DNA of 64,000 nucleotides from contig JAFWFO010000021.1 in assembly GCA_017515635.1 (NCBI GenBank), forward strand, positions 111,971 to 175,970, written 5' to 3'. The position numbers and the translations under genes are program-made. Source of the DNA: Selenomonadaceae bacterium (GTDB taxonomy: Bacteria > Bacillota > Negativicutes > Selenomonadales > Selenomonadaceae). Below the pieces are notes generated by a model that was not told the DNA's origin, ran no database searches, and saw only the letters and a list, made by a program, of their open reading frames with translations. Position 1 is the first letter of the stretch. Each line of letters begins with the position of its first letter. This document shows, one piece after another, positions 18,801-28,400 of this stretch.

Positions 18801-18981
18801 GCAACGAATTCGTGCTTTGGATCGTCCCGACGCAAAATCAATTCCGATAATCGCGCTCACCGCAAACGCCTTCGACGAAGATGTTCAACGCAGTTTGCAA
18901 GCGGGATTGAACGCGCACTTGTCAAAACCCGTCGAGCCTGAAGTTTTATTCGAGACGCTTGAAAACATGATTAGGAACTAG
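15892..18981 (+). CDS. Hybrid sensor histidine kinase with two receiver domains
   Basis: A 1029-residue membrane sensor. It has a membrane helix at about residues 11-30, an extracytoplasmic sensing domain (about 35-295, Cache-like by size and position), a second membrane helix at about 300-320, a coiled coil, and a PAS-like region (about 370-500). Then come HisKA with the phosphorylated His in SMSHEIRTPMNAIIG (near 525), an HATPase with NILGNAVKFT and GSSGLGMAI, and two receiver domains. The receivers hold intact Asp sites IIVDWQMPEMDG (near 817) and ILMDMRMPEMDG (near 955). No HPt or output domain is attached, so signal transfer must go to a separate protein. It sits behind the PilN-like gene and its stop codon TAG lies in a GGAACTA repeat. 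Confidence 0.9.
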   Translation: MDTEQSKLMKEFIIGAVIVLTILIFGTFWMGNSVSEDNSTAVRTVSLMYLDELAGRREQVIAGKLNDYIKDMSTALDLLTNENLSSVDNLRGYQAKMKQIYGLEKFAFVDTEGTIYTTRGIRNDIDKYDFDYKTLTETKIFIKNLHGNSKKIVIAMPADNLPFAGKTLVACFMEMDMNNLLEGVSIQSLGNNSTFCNIYTEEGISLTNIVLGGLSSEGNLLKAMETAKFEKGYSLDKLKKDFASSSKGFVAFTYDGIQETIYYVPVNGTDWMLTYLIRESVISEQVGEITEGIVFRSLIHSVLTALVLVGMFVAIIIQLRRTAKAQLEKETADAENRVKQQELEEQLALQEELLAQEQYKTQQDNMIKALASDYRSVYYVNLAADDGICYLSDPELDHTINESEHFTFSEFFTEYAKLYVTEEYRAEFLNFIHPKSIREGLKSNPVMNYRYLVRKKGVHRYEMIRIAGVKKTADSEHIIQVVGVGFTDIDSEMRESMAKSLALSDALKTAEEASKAKTAFLSSMSHEIRTPMNAIIGLDNLALHEPGISDTTRNYLEKIGTSAQHLLSLINDILDMSRIESGRMTVRNEEFSFPKLIEQINTIFSGQCKENKLEYNCHVNGHVGEYYIGDSTKLRQVLINILGNAVKFTHEGGKVDFIVEKTAEFDGNSTIRFVVKDTGIGMSKEYLPKIFDTFSQEDSTATNKYGSSGLGMAITKSIVDMMNGKIEVDSEKGVGTTFTVTVTLINSDKENSAKQDDVEFHPHEMNVLVIDDDPIACDHAKLVLEKAGIAADTVLTGKEALEMIKLRHARRESYNLIIVDWQMPEMDGVEVTRRIREIIGNESAIIILTAYNWDDVADEAIAAGVDSFIAKPLFSGALLDEFKKVFKKKNLGSTEKIKKAELKGRRILLAEDMPVNAEIMLMVLQMREMETELAENGRIALEMFEKSPEGYYDAILMDMRMPEMDGLEATQRIRALDRPDAKSIPIIALTANAFDEDVQRSLQAGLNAHLSKPVEPEVLFETLENMIRN

Positions 18982-19012
18982 GAACTAGGAACTAGTTTGT
19001 AGGAACTAGTTC
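18971..19012. repeat. GGAACTA tandem/hairpin repeat at convergent gene ends
   Basis: Three consecutive aggaact units (taggaactaggaactaggaactag), then tttgtaggaactagttc, which can fold back through self-complementary aactagtt. It contains the TAG stop of the histidine kinase and touches the serpin stop. It is a variant of the TTAGGAATTAGGA family and may serve as a transcription end. Confidence 0.65.
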
Positions 19013-20249
19013 AATTACGCATTGAATTCACAACACCGGCGAACAACGTCACGCCCGATTGAGTGTCGCGAATCACGAACAAGAACGGACGTTCTGCCTC
19101 GAAGTAAACAATTCTCGGCGGTTTAGCACCGATTGGGCAACCCGCTTCCATCAACGCAATTTCGGTTATCGCGGCGGCTTCCGTGCCTTTTTCATCGACT
19201 TTGACTTTTGCGCGATGTTTCGCACCGCCAATTTTCAGCGGCGTGTCGTTGATTATGTTGAACAGTTCCGCGCCGTCCGAAAAAGCTTTTTGAATGCCGA
19301 TTGCCTTAAGATTTTCAACCAAACTGTTTTCAATGTCGAGTTCAAATTTCGGCAGACGAACGATAACTTTCCCGTCGAAAGGATGCGAGCGTTGCAGGCC
19401 GTCCAAAAATTTTTCGCGGTATTCGGTCGTTTGATTGTTCCAAAGTTCCGCAACGTCCAAAGAATTTTCGTCGGTCGGCAGAATCAGCAACATTGCGGCG
19501 TTTTCGGAGTAAGGCAACTCAATTCCGCAAAATTTTTCGTCGGCGCGATAAGAAATTTCTTCGTCGAAAGTTTTGTTCATCATTTTGACAGTCGATTTTG
19601 AGCCGTCGCGATTGGTGAAGTCGACTTCGCCCGTGCGCCGTGCCTCGAATGGCATAGCCCAATCGCCCTTGAAGTAAACGACGTTGAGCAAATCGGTCAG
19701 CGTGTTGGCGGTGACGATTGATTGATAGTCGGGAATAAATCCGCGAGTTTTGTCTTTGACAAAGCTCGTGATTTTTTTCTTTTCGCCGTCAAGGTTGCCC
19801 GAAAAATCCGCTTCGCGAACTTCAGATTTGTAAATGTCCGTTACCGTGCGTTTGAAATTTTTGTCGATACCGCGCCCGATAACTTTTTTGTCGATAAGCA
19901 ACAGATTCGCTTCGGCAAAAGTTTTTCCGTAATTCTCCGCGACGAAGTCCGAAAAATTTTTGTGCCCGTCGTTGAGAGCCTCGACGTTATCAGCCTCCAG
20001 CGCGTGCAAAATTTCTGTGCGGGTGTCGCCCGTCGCGCCGTTCGCCAAAATGCTCAACGCGGCATTGATTCCGTAGGGCGAATAAAAAATATTTTCGTCG
20101 CGATTGAGCGTCCCGAAATATTTCCAACAGAATTCATTGACGCTTGTCGTCAAGTTCCGCGCAGGTTCGCTCAGTTCAACGGGTTCCGCCGCGCACGCAA
20201 AACTTGACATGCTCAACATGCAAAGCAAGGTTGTCAAAAATTTTTTCAC
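19011..20249 (-). CDS. Secreted serpin (serine/cysteine protease inhibitor)
   Basis: A 412-residue serpin. A Sec signal peptide (MKKFLTTLLCMLSMSSFACA) is followed by the complete serpin core: NIFYSPYGINAALSIL, LLNVVYFKGDW, MLLILPTDENSL and VIVRLPKFELDIE. The hinge and reactive-centre loop VDEKGTEAAAITEIALMEA lies just before the C-terminal PFLFVIRDTQSGVTLFAG. A small-residue hinge of this kind is what inhibitory serpins need for loop insertion. It should act outside the cytoplasmic membrane, perhaps against host or competing proteases; the target is unknown because P1 cannot be fixed by eye. The start is GTG at 20249, with GGGGGTG upstream; the TTG at 20264 precedes that site. Bacterial serpins are patchily distributed, so transfer is possible. 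Confidence 0.9.
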   Translation of the reverse strand: MKKFLTTLLCMLSMSSFACAAEPVELSEPARNLTTSVNEFCWKYFGTLNRDENIFYSPYGINAALSILANGATGDTRTEILHALEADNVEALNDGHKNFSDFVAENYGKTFAEANLLLIDKKVIGRGIDKNFKRTVTDIYKSEVREADFSGNLDGEKKKITSFVKDKTRGFIPDYQSIVTANTLTDLLNVVYFKGDWAMPFEARRTGEVDFTNRDGSKSTVKMMNKTFDEEISYRADEKFCGIELPYSENAAMLLILPTDENSLDVAELWNNQTTEYREKFLDGLQRSHPFDGKVIVRLPKFELDIENSLVENLKAIGIQKAFSDGAELFNIINDTPLKIGGAKHRAKVKVDEKGTEAAAITEIALMEAGCPIGAKPPRIVYFEAERPFLFVIRDTQSGVTLFAGVVNSMRN

Positions 20250-20302
20250 GATAAACACCCCCAAAAGTTTTCGTCACCTTAACAGAGAAATATTAACGCG
20301 CC

Positions 20303-20336
20303 GTAAAAAAAATCTCCCGCCGAATCGACGAGAGAC
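20303..20336 (-). terminator. pgi terminator
   Basis: On the minus strand tctctcgtc pairs with ggcgggaga and is followed by a run of eight T, 25 bases after the pgi stop. Confidence 0.85.
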
Positions 20337-20360
20337 AAAATTTATTTGCGTAGAAAATTT

Positions 20361-21818
20361 TTAGCCTTTGGATGCTTTAAGTTCCTGAAGTTTCGGCCCC
20401 ATTATGCGCTTGTAAGCTTCGACGCCGGGTTGATTGAATGCGTCGACGTTGAGCAGTTCGCCTTCGTAAGCGACCGACATTGCCAACAGATACATCAATT
20501 CGCCGAGATGATATTCGTTGAGTTCGGGCAGAGTGTAGCACGCGTTGAAACGCTTGTTGGATTTAAGCGCGTCCGCGTTCGATTGGCGTGCGACTTCGAG
20601 AGCCTCGCTCATTGTGACGCCCGAAATGTCCGCAAGTTTTTTCACGTCGGGGAAAATGTTCGGGATTGTCAAATCGTTGTCCCATTTCGCGACTTTGATG
20701 AACTGAACAACTTTATCGAGCGTGCCTTCCTGATGTTGTTGCGTCTGGGAATGCATGTCCGTCGTGCCGACAGCAACCAACGGCGTGCGGCCTTCGCAAA
20801 CTTCGTTGCCTTCTTTGTCGAATTGTTTGCCGAGCGATTCCGCCAAAAGCTGAATGTACCATTCGGACAAAGATTTGAGATAATCGCCGTAGGGCATCAT
20901 GACTTCGATATTGCGACCGTGTTCCTTGTAAGCGATAACTTTCAACGCCGCGTTGAGCATTGCGGGATTCTGCCAAATGTCTTCGTTCTGACAGGCTTTG
21001 TCCATGTCTTGCGCGCCCTGCAGGAATTTTTCAATGTCCATGCCGATAACCGCCGCCGTGGACAAACCGACTTCGCAAAAGACCGTAAAACGTCCGCCGA
21101 CGCCATCGGGCACTGCGAAAGTTTCCCAACCGTTGTCGACCGCGATTTGTTTGAGCAAGGTTTTCTTTTCCATGTTCGGATCGGTGACAGCAACGATTTC
21201 AACTTCAATGTTGGGATCTTTTTTGAGCGCGTCGAGCATAACCATAAAGTTGCTCATCGTGTCGAGAGTGCCGCCCGATTTTGAAATGCAAATCAGCATG
21301 ACTTTGAAATTGCCGCCTTTGTCCGCCGCCATTGCTTTCAAATGGTTGATGATGTCGCCTGTGCGACGCGGGTCAATGTTCTGTCCGCTGAAATAAACTT
21401 TGGGCAAGCCGTTGCGTTTTTCGACAGGCCACGTGTTCCAGAATTCGCCGCAGAAAATGTCGAACAAAACTTTGTTGCCGAGGAACGAACCGCCGATACC
21501 GAGCGAGACAACCGCGTCGACGTTGTTGCGAATTCTTTCGGTGAAGTCGTGCAGACGTTGAATTGACGCGGGAGAATTCAGATTGAGTTTGCCGTTTTCT
21601 TCGGTGATGTAGGGCAGTTTCGAGAAATAAACTTTTTCGGGTGCGCCGTCTTTGCTCAAGTGCGCTTTGATGAAACCGGATTCGCGCATAACTTTCATTG
21701 CTTCATGAGCTTTGGCGAGCGCGTCTTTGTATTTGTCGAGGTCGGCTTGGGTAACTTTGCCTTCGCCGAAAAGATTATCGTAGTCAAAGGTGAAACCGGA
21801 TTTCAGAACCAATGCCAT
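20361..21818 (-). CDS. pgi: Glucose-6-phosphate isomerase
   Basis: A 485-residue isomerase interconverting glucose 6-phosphate and fructose 6-phosphate. Signatures seen are VVSLGIGGSFLGNKVLFD, the phosphate-binding ISKSGGTLDTMSN, the catalytic region PDGVGGRFTVFCEVGL, and DMHSQTQQHQEG. The start is the ATG at 21818, with AAAGGAG nine bases upstream. It lies 34 bases behind pgm and ends at its own terminator, so pgm-pgi form a two-gene operon that links glycolysis to glucose 1-phosphate and polysaccharide synthesis. Confidence 0.96.
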   Translation of the reverse strand: MALVLKSGFTFDYDNLFGEGKVTQADLDKYKDALAKAHEAMKVMRESGFIKAHLSKDGAPEKVYFSKLPYITEENGKLNLNSPASIQRLHDFTERIRNNVDAVVSLGIGGSFLGNKVLFDIFCGEFWNTWPVEKRNGLPKVYFSGQNIDPRRTGDIINHLKAMAADKGGNFKVMLICISKSGGTLDTMSNFMVMLDALKKDPNIEVEIVAVTDPNMEKKTLLKQIAVDNGWETFAVPDGVGGRFTVFCEVGLSTAAVIGMDIEKFLQGAQDMDKACQNEDIWQNPAMLNAALKVIAYKEHGRNIEVMMPYGDYLKSLSEWYIQLLAESLGKQFDKEGNEVCEGRTPLVAVGTTDMHSQTQQHQEGTLDKVVQFIKVAKWDNDLTIPNIFPDVKKLADISGVTMSEALEVARQSNADALKSNKRFNACYTLPELNEYHLGELMYLLAMSVAYEGELLNVDAFNQPGVEAYKRIMGPKLQELKASKG

Positions 21819-21852
21819 TGATGAGGTCTCCTTTCGCATGTGAGCGAATCAA

Positions 21853-23469
21853 TTATACAACGGACGCAACGATTTCTTGCGCTTCTTTTTGGATTTGTGC
21901 AAGATGTTCCGCGCTGACAAAACTTTCAGCATAAACTTTGCACATGTCTTCGGTGCCGCTGGGACGTGCCGCGAACCAACCTTTATCGGTGACAACTTTC
22001 AAGCCGCCGATTGACGCGCCGTTGCCGGGAGCTTTGGTGAATTTGCCGGTAATCTGCGCGCCTGCCAACGTGTCGGCTTTGAGGTTTTCGGGAGCCAATT
22101 TGCCCAACGCGGCTTTCTGTTCGGGCGTGGCGGGCGTGTCCTTGCGAGCGTAGAAGAAAGTACCGAATTTGTCGGTAAGTTCTTTGTGGTGTTCGGAAGG
22201 ATTCTTGCCTGTCTTCGCGGTGATTTCGACGGCGAGCAAGTCCATGATAATGCCGTCTTTGTCGGTCGTCCAAACGCTTGCATCTTTGCACAGGAACGAC
22301 GCGCCCGCAGATTCTTCGCCGCCGAAGCCCATTGAGCCATCAAACAGACCATCAACGAACCATTTGAAGCCGACGGGAACTTCACAGAGTTTGCGCCCGA
22401 TTTCTTCAGCGACTTTGTCAATCAGCGAACTCGACACAAGCGTCTTGCCGATCATTGCGTCTTTGCTCCAGCCTTCGCGATTCGTGAACAGATATTTAAT
22501 CGCGACTGCCAGATAATGATTCGGATTCATCAAACCTTGCGGCGTAACAATGCCGTGACGGTCGTAGTCGGTGTCGTTGCCGAATGCAATATCGTATTTG
22601 TCTTTGAGCGCGATGAGATTCGCCATTGCGAACGGCGACGAACAGTCCATACGGATTTTGCCGTCGTGGTCGGGAGGCATAAAGCTGAATGTGTAATCGA
22701 TGTTGGGATTGACGACGTTAATCGGTTTTTTGATGCCGTAAACTTCGTTAATCAAATCCCAGTAGAAAATTCCGCTGCCGCCGAGAGGATCTGCGCCGAC
22801 GTTCAAGCCGCTGTTGACAACCGCGTCCATGTCGATAACTCTGCCGAGAGCTTTGACGTAGGGCATCATGTAATCCATGAAGTGCACGTTGTCCATTTTA
22901 ACCGCACGCTCGAAGGGAACGCGTTTAACAACTTTGTCGACGCCTTGAGCAATAATTTCGTTGGCGCGATTCTGGATAATCTTCGTGGTTTCAGCAGACG
23001 CGGGGCCGCCGGTTGTCGGGTCGTACTTGATGCCGCCGTCCGTGGGCGGGTTGTGCGAAGGCGTGATAACAATGCCGTCCGCCTGTTTGGCTTCCTTGCG
23101 CTCGTAGTTGTGCTCAAGGATTATGCGGCTGACGACGGGCGTGGGAACGGGTTTGAAATCTTCCTGCAGGATGATGTCAACGCCGTTTGCCGCAAGAACT
23201 TCGACGCAGGAACGAAGAGCCGGCTCCGAAAGTGCGTGAGTGTCCGCGCCGATATACAACGGGCCTTGAATTTTTTCGGCGGTGCGATATTCGTAGACTG
23301 CCTGCGCGATTGCCAAAATGTGTTGTTCGTTGAAGCTGTGGAGTTTGGAGCTGCCACGGTGTCCCGAAGTGCCGAACGCAACGCCTTGCGTCTTGTTTTC
23401 CGGATCGGGCGCGAGGGTGTAGTAGTCGCTGATTAACGACGGAAGGTTGACGACGGTTTTTTTCTCCAT
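21853..23469 (-). CDS. pgm: Phosphoglucomutase (alpha-D-glucose-specific)
   Basis: A 538-residue phosphohexomutase interconverting glucose 1-phosphate and glucose 6-phosphate. The phospho-serine loop is [14 protein letters not shown], the Mg2+ loop [10 protein letters not shown], the sugar-specificity loop GFGGEESAG, and the phosphate-binding loop [12 protein letters not shown]. Length and motifs fit the Pgm group typified by E. coli Pgm rather than ManB/GlmM. AAAGGAGG stands before the ATG. It is the first gene of a pair with pgi. Confidence 0.95.
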   Translation of the reverse strand: MEKKTVVNLPSLISDYYTLAPDPENKTQGVAFGTSGHRGSSKLHSFNEQHILAIAQAVYEYRTAEKIQGPLYIGADTHALSEPALRSCVEVLAANGVDIILQEDFKPVPTPVVSRIILEHNYERKEAKQADGIVITPSHNPPTDGGIKYDPTTGGPASAETTKIIQNRANEIIAQGVDKVVKRVPFERAVKMDNVHFMDYMMPYVKALGRVIDMDAVVNSGLNVGADPLGGSGIFYWDLINEVYGIKKPINVVNPNIDYTFSFMPPDHDGKIRMDCSSPFAMANLIALKDKYDIAFGNDTDYDRHGIVTPQGLMNPNHYLAVAIKYLFTNREGWSKDAMIGKTLVSSSLIDKVAEEIGRKLCEVPVGFKWFVDGLFDGSMGFGGEESAGASFLCKDASVWTTDKDGIIMDLLAVEITAKTGKNPSEHHKELTDKFGTFFYARKDTPATPEQKAALGKLAPENLKADTLAGAQITGKFTKAPGNGASIGGLKVVTDKGWFAARPSGTEDMCKVYAESFVSAEHLAQIQKEAQEIVASVV

Positions 23470-23535
23470 GAAAAATCCTCCTTTTGATTTAACGGTTTAT
23501 CGCACGCTCAACGATTCGAGCGGGTTCGGACAAAG

Positions 23536-23937
23536 TTACCATTTATTGCGATTGGATTTGCGTTTAATCGCGGACTTAGCATGTTTCGATTCTTCGCCGG
23601 GTTCGCTGAGGTAAACAACTTCAGCAGTCGTTTGTTTTGGTTTTCCGTGATTTTTATCTTTTATATAGACTTCGACAAAATCGCCGACTTGCACGTCATT
23701 GTTGCCGACAAAATAATCGTAAGCTTTGGTATCGTCTTTTCGGAATATGACCGAGACGAATCTTTTTTTCTTCGGCGATTTCTGAAACGCGGCGAGTTTA
23801 CTTCGCAACGTTTCAATTTCAAGTTCTTTATCGCGCAACGCTTGCTTCAAGCAAAAAATTTCGTGGTTGTTCCTGTCTGTCAAATACAGAAAAAAGCCGA
23901 GTGCGCACAACAAGACGGCGAGAATTACTTCCAGCAC
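23536..23937 (-). CDS. Membrane-anchored small protein with basic C-terminus
   Basis: A 133-residue protein without a recognised family. It has one N-terminal membrane helix (VILAVLLCALGFFLYL), a short coiled coil (KQALRDKELEIETLRSKLAA), then about 55 residues of beta-rich sequence (FVSVIFRKDDTKAYDYFVG, VGDFVEVYI) that looks like a small beta-barrel of the kind found in some nucleic-acid-binding or helicase-associated modules. A lysine-rich tail closes it. The start is GTG, 13 bases after the stop of the upstream phosphomannomutase; only AAGGT is seen as a ribosome site. It is probably co-transcribed with that gene. Confidence 0.6.
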   Translation of the reverse strand: MLEVILAVLLCALGFFLYLTDRNNHEIFCLKQALRDKELEIETLRSKLAAFQKSPKKKRFVSVIFRKDDTKAYDYFVGNNDVQVGDFVEVYIKDKNHGKPKQTTAEVVYLSEPGEESKHAKSAIKRKSNRNKW

Positions 23938-23950
23938 AATTCACCGACCT

Positions 23951-25315
23951 TCATTCGCGGATGATGGCAAGAAGTTCGTCGCGCTTTGTCTCCATTAATT
24001 TTTTATCGCCGCGAGCCTCGACGTTGAGGCGAATGAACGGTTCAGTTTCCGAACCGCGCAGATTAAAACGCCAATCATCAAAATCAATGCTCAAGCCGTC
24101 AATGTGATTGACCGTGCCGCGTGCGCCGTAAATTTCTTCGATTTTCGCCATAATCTCTTTGATTTTGGAAATGTCGGCAACGCGGGTGTTAATTTCGCCG
24201 CTGACGGGATATTTCGCGATTCTGTCCGCCATGAGTTCCGACAAAGTTTTATCGGTGCGGCTCAAAAGTTCCAGCACGAGCAACCACGGAATCATTCCGC
24301 TGTCGCAGTAGCAAAAGTCGCGGAAATAATGATGAGCGGACATTTCGCCGCCGTAAATCGCATTTTCGGCGCGCATCATTTCTTTTATGTAGACGTGACC
24401 GGAACGACACATAATCGGTTTGCCGCCGCGTTTCTCGACAACGTCAATCGTATTCCAAATCGCACGCGGGTCGTAGATAATTTTTTCGCCGCGATTCTTG
24501 TCACAAAAAGCCTCCGCCAACAATCCGACCATGTAATAGCCTTCGATAAAGCCGCCGGTTTCGTCGAACAAAAAGCATCTGTCAAAATCGCCGTCAAATG
24601 CAATGCCGCAAGCCGCGCCGTGTTCGACGACAGCTTTTGAAGTTTCTGCGCGAGCATCTTGAAGTAACGGATTCGGGACGCCGTTCGGGAAAAAACCGTT
24701 GGCGTTGTTGTGAACTTTGACAATTTCAAACGGCAAAAATTTTTCCAGCTCATTGATAATCGGGCCTGCCGAGCCGTTGCCGGTGTTAATGACGATTTTA
24801 AACGGCTTGAGATCGTCGCGGTCGACGTAAGACAACAGGCAATCGATATAATCGGGCATAATGTCAATTCTGCGAACGGTGCCCGTTGCTTTGCGGAACG
24901 ACCAATCGCGACTTTCGTCCTCGACAAGTTCTTTAATCTTGAGCAAGCCGCTTTGCGGAGCAATGGGAGTTACGCCTTTGCCGACAAATTTCATGCCGTT
25001 GTATTCTTTCGGATTGTGAGACGCGGTTATCATTATGCCGCCGTCCAATTCGTTAAAGCCCGTCGCGAAGTAAATCATTTCTGTGCCGCCTTGCCCGATG
25101 TCGAAAACGTCGCAACCCGCCTCAGTCAGCCCGCGAACAAGTGCGTCGCTGAGCGTGGGTCCCGAAAGGCGAATGTCATGTCCGACGACAACTCTCTTCG
25201 CGCCGAACAATTCGGGAAAAACTCTGCCGACGCGATAGGCAAGTTCCTGATTTATGCTTTCGGGATAAATCCCGCGAATGTCGTAGGCACCAAAGCCCGA
25301 AGTGTTCACTGCCAT
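23951..25315 (-). CDS. Phosphomannomutase/phosphoglucomutase
   Basis: A 454-residue phosphohexomutase of the ManB/AlgC type. It has the N-terminal GAYDIRGIYPE, phospho-serine loop IMITASHNPKEYNGMK, metal loop IAFDGDFDRCF, specificity loop YGGEMSAHHYF and phosphate loop RGSETEPFIRL. Such enzymes interconvert the 1- and 6-phosphates of mannose and glucose, supplying GDP-mannose or UDP-glucose for surface polysaccharide. The start is the ATG at 25315, with AAAGGAG ten bases upstream; the frame stays open for 44 further codons without a ribosome site. Together with pgm and pgi it makes a cluster of hexose-phosphate genes, though the small membrane gene separates the transcription units. Confidence 0.9.
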   Translation of the reverse strand: MAVNTSGFGAYDIRGIYPESINQELAYRVGRVFPELFGAKRVVVGHDIRLSGPTLSDALVRGLTEAGCDVFDIGQGGTEMIYFATGFNELDGGIMITASHNPKEYNGMKFVGKGVTPIAPQSGLLKIKELVEDESRDWSFRKATGTVRRIDIMPDYIDCLLSYVDRDDLKPFKIVINTGNGSAGPIINELEKFLPFEIVKVHNNANGFFPNGVPNPLLQDARAETSKAVVEHGAACGIAFDGDFDRCFLFDETGGFIEGYYMVGLLAEAFCDKNRGEKIIYDPRAIWNTIDVVEKRGGKPIMCRSGHVYIKEMMRAENAIYGGEMSAHHYFRDFCYCDSGMIPWLLVLELLSRTDKTLSELMADRIAKYPVSGEINTRVADISKIKEIMAKIEEIYGARGTVNHIDGLSIDFDDWRFNLRGSETEPFIRLNVEARGDKKLMETKRDELLAIIRE

Positions 25316-25425
25316 TTGTCTGCCGCTCCTTTGTCCGTGAATTTGAATTTCATATTCTATTCGGGCGAAAATTTTCCTGCGAATTGGCAGAAAATTTTTA
25401 ATGAAACTTTTATGAATCCGGGCAA

Positions 25426-25457
25426 CAAAAAATCCTCCGAGCTTCAAGCCCGAAGGA
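25426..25457 (-). terminator. Terminator of the RTX-like gene
   Basis: On the minus strand a ten-pair stem tccttcgggc / gctcggagga with loop ttgaa is followed by six T. It lies 16 bases after the stop at 25473. Confidence 0.88.
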
Positions 25458-25472
25458 AAAATTTTTCGTGCG

Positions 25473-28400
25473 TTATTTGGTTATCGTTTTGCCGTCGACG
25501 TGATAAATTTCGTCGTTGATGTTGAAAGCGGTATCGGCAGTGATGCCCGTGAGAATTATCGCGCCTTTGTTTTCGAGCGTCAACGTCAGCTTATTCTTGC
25601 TGTACGTCGCTTTCTTGAAGTCAACAGCGTTTCCGTCCGCGTCAAGAATTTTTAAAAGGTCGTTGCCGGCGTAGTCGACAATCGTATCTTTGCCGCTTTT
25701 CTTCGAGATTTGATAAATGAACGTGTCGTCACCTGCGCCGCCCAAAAGTGTGTCATTGCCGACGCCGCCCCAAAGTGTATCGTCGCCTTTGCCGCCGTCG
25801 ATTTTGTCATTCCTTGCGCTACCCGTGATTGTGTCGTTTTTCGCCGAACCGAGAATTGTCGACGCGCCGCCCGTCGCAGAAATGTTGAGCGATTTTTTGG
25901 AAGCCGAGCCGTCAATTTCTTTCGCGCCCAATTCGAGCGGAGTCTTCGTGTTTGATTTGAAACTTGCGGGAATTGTAGCCGACGTTTCGTCTGCATTGTA
26001 GAAAATTCCGTTGTCAAAAATTCTAATGCCGTTGTCGTCCGCGAAGGTGACTTGTGACGAATCTTTGACGGTGATTTTATTCGAGCCGATTTTTAAGTAA
26101 GTGTTGCCGCTTTTGACGGAGGCGTCCGAGACCGCGCCCGTTATCGACAACAAATCGTTCGCGCCGAAATTCATCAAGGTATCGTTGCCGCCCTTCGACC
26201 AGATGACAACGTCCGACCCGTCGCCGAGCCAAATTTTGTTCGCTTTGGAATTTCCAGTGACAGTTGCGCCCGAAGTCAAGCCGGCATTAATCGTTACGAT
26301 TTTTGAATCCGCCGTGAAAGTTTTCGCCGACGCGTTCAAAGTGACAGCCGTGCCCGCCGTGTTTGAAATTCCGTCCGCCGAATAAACGCTGGTGACTTTG
26401 CCCGAAGTAACAGAAATTTTTTGGCTTGCCGCGTTTGCCAAAGTCAACGAGCCGTCATTAAATTTGAAGACAAAATCCTTGCCGCTTGCGCCGAAACTTT
26501 TAACTGACGCATTCAAAGAAATTTTGTCGCCCGTGCCGTAATCGGTTATCGTGTCGTTGCCGCCGTCGTAAATGAAAACGTCGTTGCCCTTGCCGCCCGT
26601 CAATTTATCGTCGCCCGCCGCTCCGTTGAGCGTGTCATTTTTGGTGCCGCCGATGATTGTATTGTTTAAGTCGTTGCCCGTGATTTTAACGGCTTTGGTA
26701 CGTGTCGAGGCGTCAACAGTTTTCACGGACGCGCCGATTGTCACAGGTGATTTTGTCGAGTTCGTGACGGTTAAAGTTGTCGTGTCGGCAGGTGTGGTAT
26801 CTGTCTTCTTGCCGCTTATGTTGACAGCCGACAAACTTGCCGCGCCGACGAGCGAAATTTTTCCGTCGCCAACCGTGACGATAATATCATCGCCGCTTTT
26901 CGTCGTGGAGTAAGTGCCGCCCGAAATCGACAGCGTAGACGTGGCGTTAAAGCCGACGATTGTATCGTTGCCGTCGCCTGCTTTGTATTTGAGGACGGTG
27001 TTGGCGGAGTATACAGGCTCGAACATGTTATAAAAAAGATTTACGTAGTCGTCACCCGTGCCCGCGTCGACTGTCACGTTATCTGAGCATGGCACCACGA
27101 TTGAGTCGTCGCCGTTGCCCGCGTTAATCGATGCAAAGTTGCCGGCAGCGTTGTAAATCGTATCGTCGCCTGCACCCGCGTTTATTGTGACGTTAGAGGC
27201 GTAGTAGTGAAAAATCCTATCGTTGCCGTCGCCCAGGTCAACAGAAACGCTTGAGCCAGTATTGGTGATGTTGTCGTTGCCCGTGCCCGAGTTAATTGAA
27301 AGATTCGAGTTGCCGCTTTCAATAGAATCATCGCCTGCACCTGCGTCAATCGTGACGAATTTGCCGATGCTGTAAATTGAATCGTTGCCCGCCGCGCCGC
27401 TGATTGAAATATTGGAGCCGCTGTTGTTGATTGTGTCGTTGCCTGTCGCGCCGCCGATTGAAACTCTGTCGCCAATGTTTCGGATTGAAGCCTTGCTCGT
27501 GCCCGCCAAAATCAGAACGTCGGATCCGCGATTGTCAATTTCGGAACTGCCCGAACCGCCGTCGATTGAAATGTTGTCGCCGTAATTGGACAAGGTGTCG
27601 TTGCCGCCGAGCAGATTTATCTTGATGTTGCCGGCGTTGTTGACCAAGTCGTCCGCACCCGCCGTGCCGTTGATGAGCGTATCTGCCGAACCGAACACGG
27701 TACTAAATGCGTTGCCGTTTGCGTTGACAAAATTTAGTTTGGTACCTTTGACGCCGCGCAAAGTCAGAGAATCCGTGCCGAACGAAAGAATAACGTCTTG
27801 TTTTCTGAACGAATAATTTTGGATTGTGCCGGAAGCGATTTTGATTGTGGAATCGTTAAGGTAACCTTGAATGGTGTCGTTGCCTGCCGAGAACTTGACG
27901 ATTTGTCCGCCAACGTCGAGATAAATCTTGTCATTGCCCGTGCCGCCGTCGAGTGTCGAGTTTTCGCCCAAATAATGGTAAATGGTATCGTCACCCGCGC
28001 CGCCTTCGATTATGGCTGAATCGCCGCCACCCCAATCCTTACTATTGGTGTCATACATATGGCGAGAGCCGTTTTTGATGTAATCGTTACCGTTCCCGCC
28101 TTTGATTGTCATGTTGTCGCCGTCGTTCAAGATGGAATCGTCGCCCGCGCCGCCTTCAATTATGACCGAGTTGCCGCCGGTGGATGTCGTATTTTCGGCA
28201 CTGTTGATTATTGTATCGTTTCCGTCGCCGCCGTTAATTTTTGATGAGTCTCCGAAGGTACGAATATCATCGTTGCCCGAACCGCCGTCAATCGTGATGA
28301 ATTTGCCGTAACTGTTGATTTCATCGTCACCCGTGCCCGCGTTTATCGTGACGGAGTCACCGCTGTTGCGGATTGTGTCGGCGTACGCTGTGCCCGTGAT

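Noticed and set aside
20346..24640. Long plus-strand open frames opposite pgi, pgm and phosphomannomutase (up to about 310 codons)
   Set aside because: They are antisense shadows: high-GC third positions remove stops from the opposite frame. They have no ribosome sites and no recognisable motifs, while the minus-strand frames have both.
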